Positions 37,419 to 47,436 of a stretch of DNA of 64,000 nucleotides are shown here, piece after piece. Position 1 is the first letter of the stretch. Each line of letters starts with the position of its first letter. The DNA is taken from positions 1 to 64,000 of the forward strand of contig NZ_KB899978.1 in the NCBI RefSeq assembly GCF_000378485.1, written 5' to 3'. The stretch is from Flavobacterium rivuli WB 3.3-2 = DSM 21788 (GTDB lineage: Bacteria > Bacteroidota > Bacteroidia > Flavobacteriales > Flavobacteriaceae). A model generated the notes under the pieces. The model ran no database searches, was not told where the DNA came from, and saw nothing but the letters and a program-made list of their open reading frames with translations. A program made the position numbers and the translations under genes.

Positions 37419-40400
37419 ATGCAGAAAAATTTACAAAAACAATTTTCTAAACTACTGATGCTGGTCGCATTACTGTTTGGAGTAAACTCTTCAGCACAAG
37501 TCTGGAGGTATGATTTCGGAACTGGCGAAGGCACTTACACCACTGTTGCGGCTTCTACTTCATTTTTACCCGCGGCTCCAACCAATGGAGGAACATCGAG
37601 AATTAGGATGGGAACTAACTCTGGCAACGCCGGTAGTTTTGTACTTGCAAATCCAGGTCTAACCTCGTTAGGTACTGACAGTGAATTACAATTCAGTTCG
37701 AATGTTAGTTCGACTTCGGCAAGTAAATTTTCGATTTATGATTATAGTCCAACAAAAGTTGGATATATGAAATTTAAAATTGCATTTGCTGGCGGTACTA
37801 ACGGAGTGTATCAACTCGTGCTGGGTGATGGTGGTGCATATTCTGATAATAGTCAAATATTTCCCTCTTCAACACAAATTTTCGCAGGTATAAAATGGAC
37901 ATTAGGAAGTTCAAACGCTATAACATATAATGTTATAAATGGTTCAGCATACGGAACAACAGGTATTACTAATGCTACAAGTTTATTTACTCAGAACACT
38001 TCCACGATTTATAATGTGGAAATATACATGAATAACTCCAATAGTTCTACCACAACAACATATGCAAGAGGTAGTGAATCTTTCACTTTAGCGAATGCAA
38101 CATGGGATCTATGGGTAAATGGTACAAGAGTTGGAGCTGGCTTATCAAAAGGCTCTCAATCTGCTAATAGCAACATTGATTCATTTATGTATTTTCATCA
38201 GGACAGCTCTTCTACTCCCGGAACTATATATATTGATGATATAGAATATTCAAACATATTAGGCTCATCAGTTACAACAACTGCTGCAACTGCCCTTACT
38301 GCCACAAGTGCAACTTTAAATGGTACTATAAACCCTAATAATACAGGTGCTGTAAATGCTAAATTTCAGTACGGTACAGCTACAGGTGTTTATGGTACAG
38401 CAGTAGATGCCACTACCCCAACGATTGCTAATGGCACAACCGCTACTTCAATATCTTTACCAATCACAAGTCTTGCTGTAAATACCCAGTACTTTTTTAG
38501 GGCGGTAGGTACACAGGGAACTCCGGTTACTACTACTAACGGTGGTGAACAAAATTTCTATACACTTGCAAACGCACCAGGTGCGCCTACGATAGGTAAT
38601 GCTACACTTACATCTTTAAATGTTACAATTGCACCAAATAGCAACCCGGCAAACACTACTTATGTAATAAGAGTAGTTAATGGCGGCACCACTCAATACG
38701 TGCAATCAAATGGTACTTTAGGAGCGTCTGAACCTGCAACACCAAGTACATCAACATCTGTAAACGTAACAGGCCTTGCCAATGCTACAACATATACATT
38801 TAGCGTAAAAGCTAAAAATGGTGCAGGTACAGATACTGCTTACAGCACAACTACAGATGGTACTACATTAGCTAACACCTCTCCTACTATAACAACAGGT
38901 GGTACAATTGCTGCTTTAAGCACAACTTATGGTACAGCTACGGCTACACCGGGACAGTTTACAGTAAGCAGCTTAAACTTAACAAACGATATTGCAGTTA
39001 CTGCACCTGCAGGTTACGAATTTTCATTAAGTGCAGGAGGTGCGGGTACTTATACTCCATCGGTAACAGTACCGCAAAACACGACTAATACAATTGTTTA
39101 TATTCGCCTTGCTGCTACTGCACCTGCTGCTACATACAGTGGCACCGGTAACGTTGTAACATTAACAAGCGGTAGTACAACAATAACAAAAGCAATTACG
39201 AATAGTACAGTTGCCCAAAAAGCACTTACGATTTCTGGCTTAACAAGTATTGGCACAAAAGTGTATGACGGCACAGCTACTGCTGTAGTTACAGGAACTC
39301 CTGTATTATCGGCGACTGCAAATGGCGATGCTATTACTTTAGGTGGTACACCAGTATATGTGTTTACTGGTAACAATGCTAATGTAGGAACCGCTAAACC
39401 AGTAACCGCTTCAGGCTTTACACTTAGCGGTACTAATGCTGCTAACTATAGCCTTACACAACCTACAGGCCTTACAAGTAGTGTTACAGCTAAACCGGTA
39501 ACTATAGATAATGCTGCTGCTCAAAATAAACCTTATGATGCATTACAAACTGCAGTAGTAAGCGGTACTGTAAATGGTGCCATTAGCCAAGACGATGTTA
39601 CTGTAAGCACTACAGGACAGTTTACACAGGCTTCGGTAGGCGATAATATTACTGTAAACGGCTTTACTTTAACCGGTGCACAGGCAGGTAACTATATCCT
39701 TACACAACAGCCTACAGTTGTTGCTAATATTACTAAAGGCATAAACAATCTTGCAAGTGCTGCAATAAACTTAGGTTTAAATGTATCATATAACTTACCA
39801 GGTACAACTATAACTTCAATTTCAGATGCAGCTTACACCTATAGTTTAACCGCTTCATCCGCAGTAACTCTTAGCCAAAACACTTTAACTACAAGTGCTA
39901 CAACTGTGGGCTCTGCCACATTAACTATTACTCAGGCAGAAACGGCTAACTATCTTGGAAAAACTATAACTGTTCCTGTGAATGTATCAACAATAACTTA
40001 TGTTGATGGCGATTACAGAACAACAGGTACTGGTAACTGGGTTGCAAGTAATGCTACGCCAGCCATTTGGGAACGTTACAATGGTAGTTCATGGGTTGTT
40101 TCAAATTCTCCACCATTTAATACTGCTGCAAATATTTACGTAGCAAATGGCAATATATTAACTACATCTGCTTCTTTCGCAAATTCTGTAAATATTAAAG
40201 TTTTAAATGGAGGTTCATTTATAAGTAGACATAACTCTACTGCTAAATCTGTATATATCTATACCGGCGGAACATTTACGTTCCAGGACAATGCTTTAAC
40301 AATATCAACGAATTTTGATATTGAAGATGGTGGAAATTTTATATTTGATTATGATGCAAACCCAGGAGCAGGATTGAATATATGGAATGGTGTCGAAAAC

Positions 40401-43400
40401 TTTCGTCCTAATTCAAATTTTATTATTAGAAGCCACAAAACTGGAGCGGATCAATATTTTCTACCTATAGCAGATACAAGAATCACGGGACAATTATATA
40501 ATGGGGTAACTTCATATTTTGGAAATCTAATTATAGAATCTGAAGTGAGGTTAACCTTAAATAACTTCAATAACAAAACTTTGACTCATGGTAATCTTGA
40601 AATAAAACCAAGCGTAAATAGTACTTTTATTTACGGAAGCGTTGTTTGGACTGTAGGTGGCAACTTACTTATTAATCAATCTACTGGAACTACTACTGCA
40701 AGAACTATAAATCTAACAGCTGGAAACAATTCTGGTGCAGTAACCTTAAACATTAAGGGCGATATAATTAATAATTCAAAAAACACATTTAGACTTTCGA
40801 GCGGCAGCGGTACAGTTGCAGTTAACGTGGATGGAAACATTACTTTAAATGACGAAGGTAAGCTTGATTTAAACTCTGTGGGCACATCAACACTTAATGT
40901 AAAAGGCGATGTTTCGGCAACTGCAAGTGCTGTTATATATGCGACTGCTGCAACCGCAACTCTAAACCTTAATGGTACAGGTAATGGGTTAACTGATGCT
41001 ACTACACAAACTATAGATGTTGCAAGTACTGCTACTAACAGAAATCAAAATATTAACTTTTTCGCTAAAAGCGGTTCTTATGTTAAACTTTTAAACCGTG
41101 ATTTTGAACTTGGAACAGGTTCTAAAGTTACAGTTGAAAATGGAAGTACTATTGATTTTGGTTTCAACCTAACAACACCTCTTGTAGTTAAAGCAGTGAC
41201 AGGTGCAACTAATACAGCATTTCAAACTGCTACAAACAGTACATTAAAAGTAACATCTGAGAATGGTGTAAATGGTAATGCTGCTTCAACAGGTAACGTG
41301 CAGGTAGCTACCACTACTTATCATGCTAATACTAATTACTACTTTGTAGGCAGTACTACTTTACCACAAGTATTTGGTAACGGTTTCTCTTCTGCAAGAA
41401 ATATCTACATCGAGAAATCTAACGCTACCGATGTTGTTAGTGCTTCTCAAAACGTTGGTTCGATAGCAGAACTACATGTTAACACAGGTGTATTAAGCGC
41501 AGGTGCTTTTAAATTAGGCGGTACAACTACAACTCTTACAATACCTGCTAATGGTAAATATGTAACTGCCGGTACAGGTACTAAACCGGATGCCGAAGGA
41601 GTATATTCTTTAAGTGCTGCATCTACTGTAGAATTTACAGGATCAGACGCTACAGATATCCGCACTACGCCTACTTATGGTAAAGTACTTGTTACAGGTA
41701 CTAACGTAGGTACAGATGTAGCTACAAGTGGCCTTAAGTTTACTACAGGTGGCGCGTTTGAGGTTACTAACGGTTCTAAATTTAAAGTAGCTCAGGCAAC
41801 AGGTTTTAATGGTGGTACTGCTACTGCTGTTACTACTACAGGAACTCCTGCTATAACGCTTGGCGAAACAAGTACGGTAGAATACACAGGTACTGCTGCA
41901 CAAACTATTACTGCTTTTAACACTACTACTGGCGAAGGCACAGAAGGTTACGGTAACTTAACTGTAAAAAATTCTGGTATCACAACGCTTGGTGCTTACC
42001 TTATATATGCAAGAAACGATGTTAAATTAGAGGGTACTACTGCAGCCCTTACTATAAACACAGGGTACACCCTTAAAGTTAAAAACCAGTTTGTTACTAA
42101 CGGCAATACTGTTCTTATAGAAAACAACGGTGCACTATTACAAACAAATGACGTGGTTAATAGCGGCGAAATTGATGTACTAAAAAACGGCAACCATTTA
42201 TACAGGTATGATTATACATTATGGTCTTCTCCTGTATTTGGTTCGCAAAAACTTAATCAGTTTTCTCCTTCTACAGTGTCAACACGTTTTTACGATTATG
42301 GTGTTGTTAATAATACAGGTTACTACTTAAACATACCTAATGGCGATGTAACATTTACACGGGCTAAAGGTTATTTAATACGCATGCCCGATGTAGAACC
42401 TCAGATTCCTGGATATTATACCATAGAAACACCATTTACATTTGTAGGTAATTTTGAAGGAACACCAAATAACGGAAACATTGCTATTGCCGCTAACACT
42501 GCTGCAAGCCGCTATACTGCTGTGGGTAACCCTTACCCATCGCCTATTAGTGTTGTAGATTTCTTTACTACAAACAGCGAGGTAATAAATGCAGGTTCAG
42601 GTATCTATTTCTGGAGGAAAAAGAATGGTGCCAACACATCGTCTTATGCTACACTTACTCTTGCGGGTTACACTAATGCAGGCTACCACGCAAATCCTGC
42701 ACCAGGAAATAACTCTGCAGACCAGGCACAGTTCTTTACAGGCAATCAGGATGGCTGGTTAATTTCTCAGGGCCAGGGCTTCTTTGTAAGGACTAAAGAA
42801 AATTTATCGGGTACGCCTCAAATTACATTTAACAATGGTATGAGAAGGGCTGCGCCTACAAGTGGCACACAGGCTTTCTTTAGGACGGCACAGTCTACAA
42901 CATCGCGTTTATGGTTAAACATAACTAATGCTAATGACGAGTACAGCCAGTCGGCAATTGCTTATATTGACGGTACTACAACAGGCCTTGATTATGGTTA
43001 TGACGGTAGGCAGTTCTCTGATGCTAACGGAATATCTTTATACTCTTTAGCCGAGGATACTAAACTTTCTATACAGGCAAGGCCTTTATTTGAAAACTCG
43101 GATGTTGTGCCAATGGGCTATGTTGCCGATGTTGCAGGACAGCTTACTATTGCTCTTGACCATACCGATGGTGTATTTAGCAATGGCCAGGACGTTTATT
43201 TAAGAGATAACGTGTTAGGCCTGATACATAATGTTACAGAAGGTGCTTATACTTTTGCTACAGAGGCCGGTACATTTAACGAAAGGTTTGATGTAGTGTA
43301 CACTGCAGATGCTTTAGGTACTACTAACCCTGTACTAAATGCTAACAGCGTAATTATATACAAAGATGGTAACTCGCTAAACATTAATGCCGGTAACAGC

Positions 43401-43568
43401 ATTATTAACGGTGTTACGGTATTTGATATTCGCGGCAGGCAACTACAAAGCAAAACAGGCGTAAATGCTGCACAAACAGTGCTTACAGGCCTTGATGTTG
43501 CACAGCAGGTATTAATTATAGAAGTTACTACAGATCATGGTAAAGTAAGCAAAAAGATAGTTTACTAA
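37419..43568 (+). CDS. Giant mosaic surface protein (FnIII, YDG, beta-helix, shared C-terminal module), T9SS type C
   Basis: 2049 residues. Signal peptide about 1-27 (ends NSSAQ). Residues about 28-285 form a beta-rich domain I cannot name (WRYDFGTGEGTYTTV). Two FnIII-like domains follow (about 286-480), an Ig-like domain (TTYGTATATPGQFTVSSL), two YDG domains (KVYDGTATAVVTGTP and NKPYDALQTAVVSGTV, about 600-780), and a long Thr/Asn/Ala-rich beta-helix-like stalk (about 850-1530). The last ~480 residues are the module shared with the next three genes (YRYDYTLWSSPV, NPYPSPISVVDFF, YFWRKKNG, GQGFFVRTKE) plus a type C signal ending KVSKKIVY. Confidence 0.9.
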   Translation: MQKNLQKQFSKLLMLVALLFGVNSSAQVWRYDFGTGEGTYTTVAASTSFLPAAPTNGGTSRIRMGTNSGNAGSFVLANPGLTSLGTDSELQFSSNVSSTSASKFSIYDYSPTKVGYMKFKIAFAGGTNGVYQLVLGDGGAYSDNSQIFPSSTQIFAGIKWTLGSSNAITYNVINGSAYGTTGITNATSLFTQNTSTIYNVEIYMNNSNSSTTTTYARGSESFTLANATWDLWVNGTRVGAGLSKGSQSANSNIDSFMYFHQDSSSTPGTIYIDDIEYSNILGSSVTTTAATALTATSATLNGTINPNNTGAVNAKFQYGTATGVYGTAVDATTPTIANGTTATSISLPITSLAVNTQYFFRAVGTQGTPVTTTNGGEQNFYTLANAPGAPTIGNATLTSLNVTIAPNSNPANTTYVIRVVNGGTTQYVQSNGTLGASEPATPSTSTSVNVTGLANATTYTFSVKAKNGAGTDTAYSTTTDGTTLANTSPTITTGGTIAALSTTYGTATATPGQFTVSSLNLTNDIAVTAPAGYEFSLSAGGAGTYTPSVTVPQNTTNTIVYIRLAATAPAATYSGTGNVVTLTSGSTTITKAITNSTVAQKALTISGLTSIGTKVYDGTATAVVTGTPVLSATANGDAITLGGTPVYVFTGNNANVGTAKPVTASGFTLSGTNAANYSLTQPTGLTSSVTAKPVTIDNAAAQNKPYDALQTAVVSGTVNGAISQDDVTVSTTGQFTQASVGDNITVNGFTLTGAQAGNYILTQQPTVVANITKGINNLASAAINLGLNVSYNLPGTTITSISDAAYTYSLTASSAVTLSQNTLTTSATTVGSATLTITQAETANYLGKTITVPVNVSTITYVDGDYRTTGTGNWVASNATPAIWERYNGSSWVVSNSPPFNTAANIYVANGNILTTSASFANSVNIKVLNGGSFISRHNSTAKSVYIYTGGTFTFQDNALTISTNFDIEDGGNFIFDYDANPGAGLNIWNGVENFRPNSNFIIRSHKTGADQYFLPIADTRITGQLYNGVTSYFGNLIIESEVRLTLNNFNNKTLTHGNLEIKPSVNSTFIYGSVVWTVGGNLLINQSTGTTTARTINLTAGNNSGAVTLNIKGDIINNSKNTFRLSSGSGTVAVNVDGNITLNDEGKLDLNSVGTSTLNVKGDVSATASAVIYATAATATLNLNGTGNGLTDATTQTIDVASTATNRNQNINFFAKSGSYVKLLNRDFELGTGSKVTVENGSTIDFGFNLTTPLVVKAVTGATNTAFQTATNSTLKVTSENGVNGNAASTGNVQVATTTYHANTNYYFVGSTTLPQVFGNGFSSARNIYIEKSNATDVVSASQNVGSIAELHVNTGVLSAGAFKLGGTTTTLTIPANGKYVTAGTGTKPDAEGVYSLSAASTVEFTGSDATDIRTTPTYGKVLVTGTNVGTDVATSGLKFTTGGAFEVTNGSKFKVAQATGFNGGTATAVTTTGTPAITLGETSTVEYTGTAAQTITAFNTTTGEGTEGYGNLTVKNSGITTLGAYLIYARNDVKLEGTTAALTINTGYTLKVKNQFVTNGNTVLIENNGALLQTNDVVNSGEIDVLKNGNHLYRYDYTLWSSPVFGSQKLNQFSPSTVSTRFYDYGVVNNTGYYLNIPNGDVTFTRAKGYLIRMPDVEPQIPGYYTIETPFTFVGNFEGTPNNGNIAIAANTAASRYTAVGNPYPSPISVVDFFTTNSEVINAGSGIYFWRKKNGANTSSYATLTLAGYTNAGYHANPAPGNNSADQAQFFTGNQDGWLISQGQGFFVRTKENLSGTPQITFNNGMRRAAPTSGTQAFFRTAQSTTSRLWLNITNANDEYSQSAIAYIDGTTTGLDYGYDGRQFSDANGISLYSLAEDTKLSIQARPLFENSDVVPMGYVADVAGQLTIALDHTDGVFSNGQDVYLRDNVLGLIHNVTEGAYTFATEAGTFNERFDVVYTADALGTTNPVLNANSVIIYKDGNSLNINAGNSIINGVTVFDIRGRQLQSKTGVNAAQTVLTGLDVAQQVLIIEVTTDHGKVSKKIVY

Positions 43569-43590
43569 ACCCGTAGTTTTATTATAAAAG

Positions 43591-43624
43591 TCCCCGGTAA
43601 ATTAATTTTTACCGGGGATTTTTG
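43591..43624 (+). terminator. Rho-independent terminator
   Basis: TCCCCGGTAAA / TTTACCGGGGA stem with T-run, 23 bp after the stop. Confidence 0.9.
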
Positions 43625-43644
43625 TTTTTGTTAAAGGAGTGCAC

Positions 43645-43677
43645 TTCGCCGATAAATGTCTCATATTCAACGATAAA
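43645..43677 (+). promoter_or_regulatory. TTCGCCGATAAA / TTCAACGATAAA direct repeat, 21-bp period
   Basis: Two 12-base copies (43645-43656, 43666-43677) identical at 10 of 12 positions and exactly 21 bp apart, 98 bp upstream of the ATG at 43743. A near-consensus -7 box TTTCTTTG (43714-43721) follows. Same motif family as at 37352 and 49387. Confidence 0.6.
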
Positions 43678-43742
43678 AAATTTTATTGTTTTAAGGAGCA
43701 TCTGTAGTCTCAGTTTCTTTGTTTTATAAAAATGGAGAAATT

Positions 43743-46700
43743 ATGACAACAAATCGACTCACGAATGCACTTAGTGCATTTTTAACAATTGTGCTCTTAT
43801 TGACTGCGAGCCAGTCTTTTGCACAAACAAAACAATTTGCGACCACTTATGTTACATCGGCGTATGTGGTAGGCTCTACAGCCGGAGCAAATGACACTGA
43901 TCTTGCAACCTCTGCAAAATTAAGATCTAATGTGGTTTTGGCAATCCCGCCAATAATACAGGCATCGTATACTGAATCTTTTATTGAATTACAGTATCCT
44001 GCACCTATATCTGCAGATGTTACCACTTACATAAAAATTGGTATGACGGACAACTCCCTGCTAACAGGATTAATAGGAGGTAATTTAGGTAATTTAGTGA
44101 ATAATGTTGTAGGAGTAGTTGCAGGCCAGCAGGGAATTACTGTTGAGGCTAAAAATGGTGCAACCGTAGCTTTTGCTTCCAGCAGTAACTTTGGACAGCC
44201 AAGGCTAAGAATTGTGACAGACAATGCTGCAACACCAAACTATTATATAAAGGTATCTCCCGGTGCTACATACGATAGGATAAGAATACATAATACAGTA
44301 AACGCAGGTCTGCTTTCACAAAAGGATCTGGATGTATACGGTGCATTTTATGTTACCGGTGCCCCTACTTGCCAAACGGGCACTTATACATCTTATGACG
44401 CAACAGCAGGACTTGTATCTTTACTCGGATCTGGTGTAACAAACATTCGCAGGGCAATTGATGGAGATGCTTCTACATTTTCAAGGATATCTCTTGGTAC
44501 TCTTGCAGTAGGTACTTATGTAGAGCAGAGTGTATACTTTGATGGTCCTTCTTCAACTTCAGATAAATATAATATTAAGCTTAAATTAGACCCATCATTA
44601 TTAAGTTTAAACATAAACTTATTACGCCAGGCGGTAACCATCATTGCTTATAAAGGCGGTTCGCAGGTTTATAGCACAACACTCGATGAGCAGGCGCTCC
44701 TTCATTTGTACATTGGCACCGATCTTTTAGCTCAAAGGCCTGTGGGAATACAAATAGCCCCGGGAGTAGCCGCAGACAGGATTACCGTAAGATATGCCAG
44801 CCTTGCAGGTGTAGGTCTTACACAAAACCTTGACTTATATGAAGTTGTAAAGGGAGATTTTGGTACTGCAATAACTATTAATGGTGGTACAGCCATTACC
44901 GGCGGAGCATCTGCATTGTTAAATCAAACGGTATCTTTAACAGCCAGCACTACAGGCTGTTCTAACACAGGCCCTTATACCTACTTATGGTCTACAGGAG
45001 CTACTACTGCTACAATACCAGCCCCTACAAATGCCGCTGGCGATACAGTATATACTGTTACTGTAACAGATGCATTTGGCACCAAAAAAACAAATCAGGT
45101 TACTATTAAAGTATTGCCTCCTCCGGTTGGTGGTTCTATAGGCAATGGCCAGGGAATATGCAGCGGAGACCTTGCTCCTAACCTAACATTAATAAACTAT
45201 ACAGGTGTTATTGTGCGTTGGGAAGGATCTACATCGCCCACATTTGCCGCAGGTACTATTCAAAATTACACCAATACTACAGCACAGTTAACAGGTGCAG
45301 AGATAGGCGCTTTAAACGCTACAAAATATATAAGGGCTGTGGTTGGAAATAGCGGCTATGCAGATGTATACAGTAGTACTGCCACGTTTACAGTAAAATC
45401 TACAACATGGAACGGTACAGCCTGGAGTAACGGTGTGCCGGATATGACAACATCGATCATTATATCTGGTAACTATAATGGCACCACAAACTTAGACGGA
45501 TGCAGCCTTACAGTAAACAATGGTGCTGTAGTAACAATAGCTTCAGACAAGACGGTAACATTAAACAAGTTTGTAAATGTTGCAACAGGCAGTAGCTTCA
45601 CTCTTGAGCACAATGCACACCTAATACAGCAAACGAATGCAGTTAACACTGGTAACATTACGCAAAAAAGAAATAGCTCTACATTATTCAGGTACGATTA
45701 TACGTTATGGTCATCGCCGGTAGACGGGCAGCAACTACATGACTTTTCTCAAAATACATTAAATGAGCGTTTTTATGAATACGGAATATCAAATAATGCA
45801 GAGTATTACCTACCGGTAAATCCGCAAACTAATTTTGAAGCCGGTAAAGGATATTTAATACGTATGCCAAATGATATTGGAGTACCATCATATTATAACA
45901 TTCTAACTACTACCGTATTTACAGGTATATTTACCGGAAACCCTCACAATGGCACTATAACAAGGCCATTATCAACATCAGTGAACCGTTGGAATGCTAT
46001 CGGAAACCCTTATCCGTCTCCTATAGGTGTAACTGCTTTCTTTGATGCTAACGTTGGTGTGCTTCAATCAGGAACAGCATTGTATTTTTGGAGAAAGAAA
46101 AACAATACCAATGCCACAAGCTATGCTACTTTAACAAAAGTAAGTTATGCGGCTAACCAGGCAAGCGGAGGCCTACCGGGAGAGAATGCATACGGAGGTT
46201 CTCAATGGACAAGCTTTTTTCAAACAACGGCTACTGCAGATTGGGTAATTAATCCGGGACAGGGCTTTTTTGTAAAAACAGCTGCAAATTTAACCAGCCC
46301 TGTAGTTACGTTTAATAATGCTATGAGGAGAGGAAATATACATAACACGCAGTTTTTCAGGACCGTAGAACCTGACCAGATGTCACGTATGTGGATAAAC
46401 CTTGCCGGTACAAATATTGATGCTTACAGCCAGATATCTATTGCATACACAAGCGATGCAACTCTTGGCCTTGATTATGGCAGCGATGGTATGCTGTTTA
46501 ACAACGGTGGTAACATATCATTATATACTATGGTAGATGACAACAGGCTAACAATTGAAGCAAGGCCGGCATTTACTGATACTGATATTGTTGGCTTAGG
46601 CTATAACGCTATAGAGGCAGGAGAATTTACATTTAGCCTTGATAGCAAAGATGGTGTTTTTGCAGACGGACAGGATATATTTTTAAGGGATAACCTGCTT

Positions 46701-47051
46701 GGCACTATTACTAACATTACTAATGGTAACTATGTATTTACCACCGATGCCGGAAGGTTTAACGACAGGTTTGAACTTTTATATACAACTGATGCACTGG
46801 GTACAGAAACCCCTGCGCTTAACGCTAATACAGTAATTGTATTTAAAGAAGGATCTTCTTTAAACATTAATGCAGGTACTGCACAAATAAGTAATGTAAC
46901 TGTTTATGACATAAGAGGCAGGAAGCTTTACAGCCAAAACGGCACAAATGCAACTACCGCTACTGTTACAGGCCTGCAGGCTGCACAGGAAGTACTTATT
47001 GTAGAAATTAATACAGACAAAGGAACAGTAAGCAAAAAAGTAGTTTACTAA
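43743..47051 (+). CDS. Surface protein with duplicated N-terminal beta domain, PKD/Ig-like domains and shared C-terminal module, T9SS type C
   Basis: 1102 residues from the ATG at 43743; an in-frame ATG 8 codons earlier precedes no better signal. Signal peptide about 1-28 (ends TASQSFAQ). The N-terminal ~350 residues seem to be two diverged copies of one module: each ends alike (YDRIRIHNTV...KDLDVYGAF and ADRITVRYASL...NLDLYEVV). Next come a PKD-like domain (GPYTYLWSTGATTATI) and an Ig-like domain with ICSGDLAPNLTLINYTG. From about 557 the shared module runs to the end (TTWNGTAWSNG, FRYDYTLWSSPV, GQGFFVKTA), with a type C signal ending TVSKKVVY. No homologous fold can be named for the N-terminal modules. 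Confidence 0.88.
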   Translation: MTTNRLTNALSAFLTIVLLLTASQSFAQTKQFATTYVTSAYVVGSTAGANDTDLATSAKLRSNVVLAIPPIIQASYTESFIELQYPAPISADVTTYIKIGMTDNSLLTGLIGGNLGNLVNNVVGVVAGQQGITVEAKNGATVAFASSSNFGQPRLRIVTDNAATPNYYIKVSPGATYDRIRIHNTVNAGLLSQKDLDVYGAFYVTGAPTCQTGTYTSYDATAGLVSLLGSGVTNIRRAIDGDASTFSRISLGTLAVGTYVEQSVYFDGPSSTSDKYNIKLKLDPSLLSLNINLLRQAVTIIAYKGGSQVYSTTLDEQALLHLYIGTDLLAQRPVGIQIAPGVAADRITVRYASLAGVGLTQNLDLYEVVKGDFGTAITINGGTAITGGASALLNQTVSLTASTTGCSNTGPYTYLWSTGATTATIPAPTNAAGDTVYTVTVTDAFGTKKTNQVTIKVLPPPVGGSIGNGQGICSGDLAPNLTLINYTGVIVRWEGSTSPTFAAGTIQNYTNTTAQLTGAEIGALNATKYIRAVVGNSGYADVYSSTATFTVKSTTWNGTAWSNGVPDMTTSIIISGNYNGTTNLDGCSLTVNNGAVVTIASDKTVTLNKFVNVATGSSFTLEHNAHLIQQTNAVNTGNITQKRNSSTLFRYDYTLWSSPVDGQQLHDFSQNTLNERFYEYGISNNAEYYLPVNPQTNFEAGKGYLIRMPNDIGVPSYYNILTTTVFTGIFTGNPHNGTITRPLSTSVNRWNAIGNPYPSPIGVTAFFDANVGVLQSGTALYFWRKKNNTNATSYATLTKVSYAANQASGGLPGENAYGGSQWTSFFQTTATADWVINPGQGFFVKTAANLTSPVVTFNNAMRRGNIHNTQFFRTVEPDQMSRMWINLAGTNIDAYSQISIAYTSDATLGLDYGSDGMLFNNGGNISLYTMVDDNRLTIEARPAFTDTDIVGLGYNAIEAGEFTFSLDSKDGVFADGQDIFLRDNLLGTITNITNGNYVFTTDAGRFNDRFELLYTTDALGTETPALNANTVIVFKEGSSLNINAGTAQISNVTVYDIRGRKLYSQNGTNATTATVTGLQAAQEVLIVEINTDKGTVSKKVVY

Positions 47052-47079
47052 AAATATTCGAACCCCTCCATGTTTGAAG

Positions 47080-47117
47080 TCCCCGTTGCATTTATTGTAG
47101 CGGGGATTTCGTCTTTT
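47080..47117 (+). terminator. Possible Rho-independent terminator
   Basis: Six-base stem TCCCCG / CGGGGA with a 15-base loop and an interrupted T-run (TTTCGTCTTTT), 28 bp after the stop. It is the weak member of the series of terminators that end these genes. Confidence 0.6.
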
Positions 47118-47436
47118 AATGCAGCACCTGTTATAAAAGCATTTTGAAAAAAAACGGATACTATAAAGACAGTTCACTACTGTGTTTATCAAATTTAAAT
47201 TATTAAAAATCTAACAGGATATTTCTTATATAACTAATAATATTTAATTTATTCATAATACAGTTCGTCTATAGTTAAATTTTGCATAACTTGCACCAAA
47301 CAAGCAAATAACGCTGCCCGCCTGCACAAAAAAGCCATTCGTCGAAATATGAAGGAATAATGTGGGACATCGTTGTTTATTTGTATAAGAATTACCAAGG
47401 CAACCTGGTAATAGCACCCCAACAAAATTACTACTG
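47118..47436. other. Intergenic region with TTCGTCGA-like sites
   Basis: No gene seen in about 320 bp. It contains TTCGTCTATA (47264-47273) and TTCGTCGAAA (47338-47347), single copies of the motif that is repeated upstream of the neighbouring genes, and a near-consensus -7 box TTTATTTG (47376-47383) 38 bp after the latter. Confidence 0.5.
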
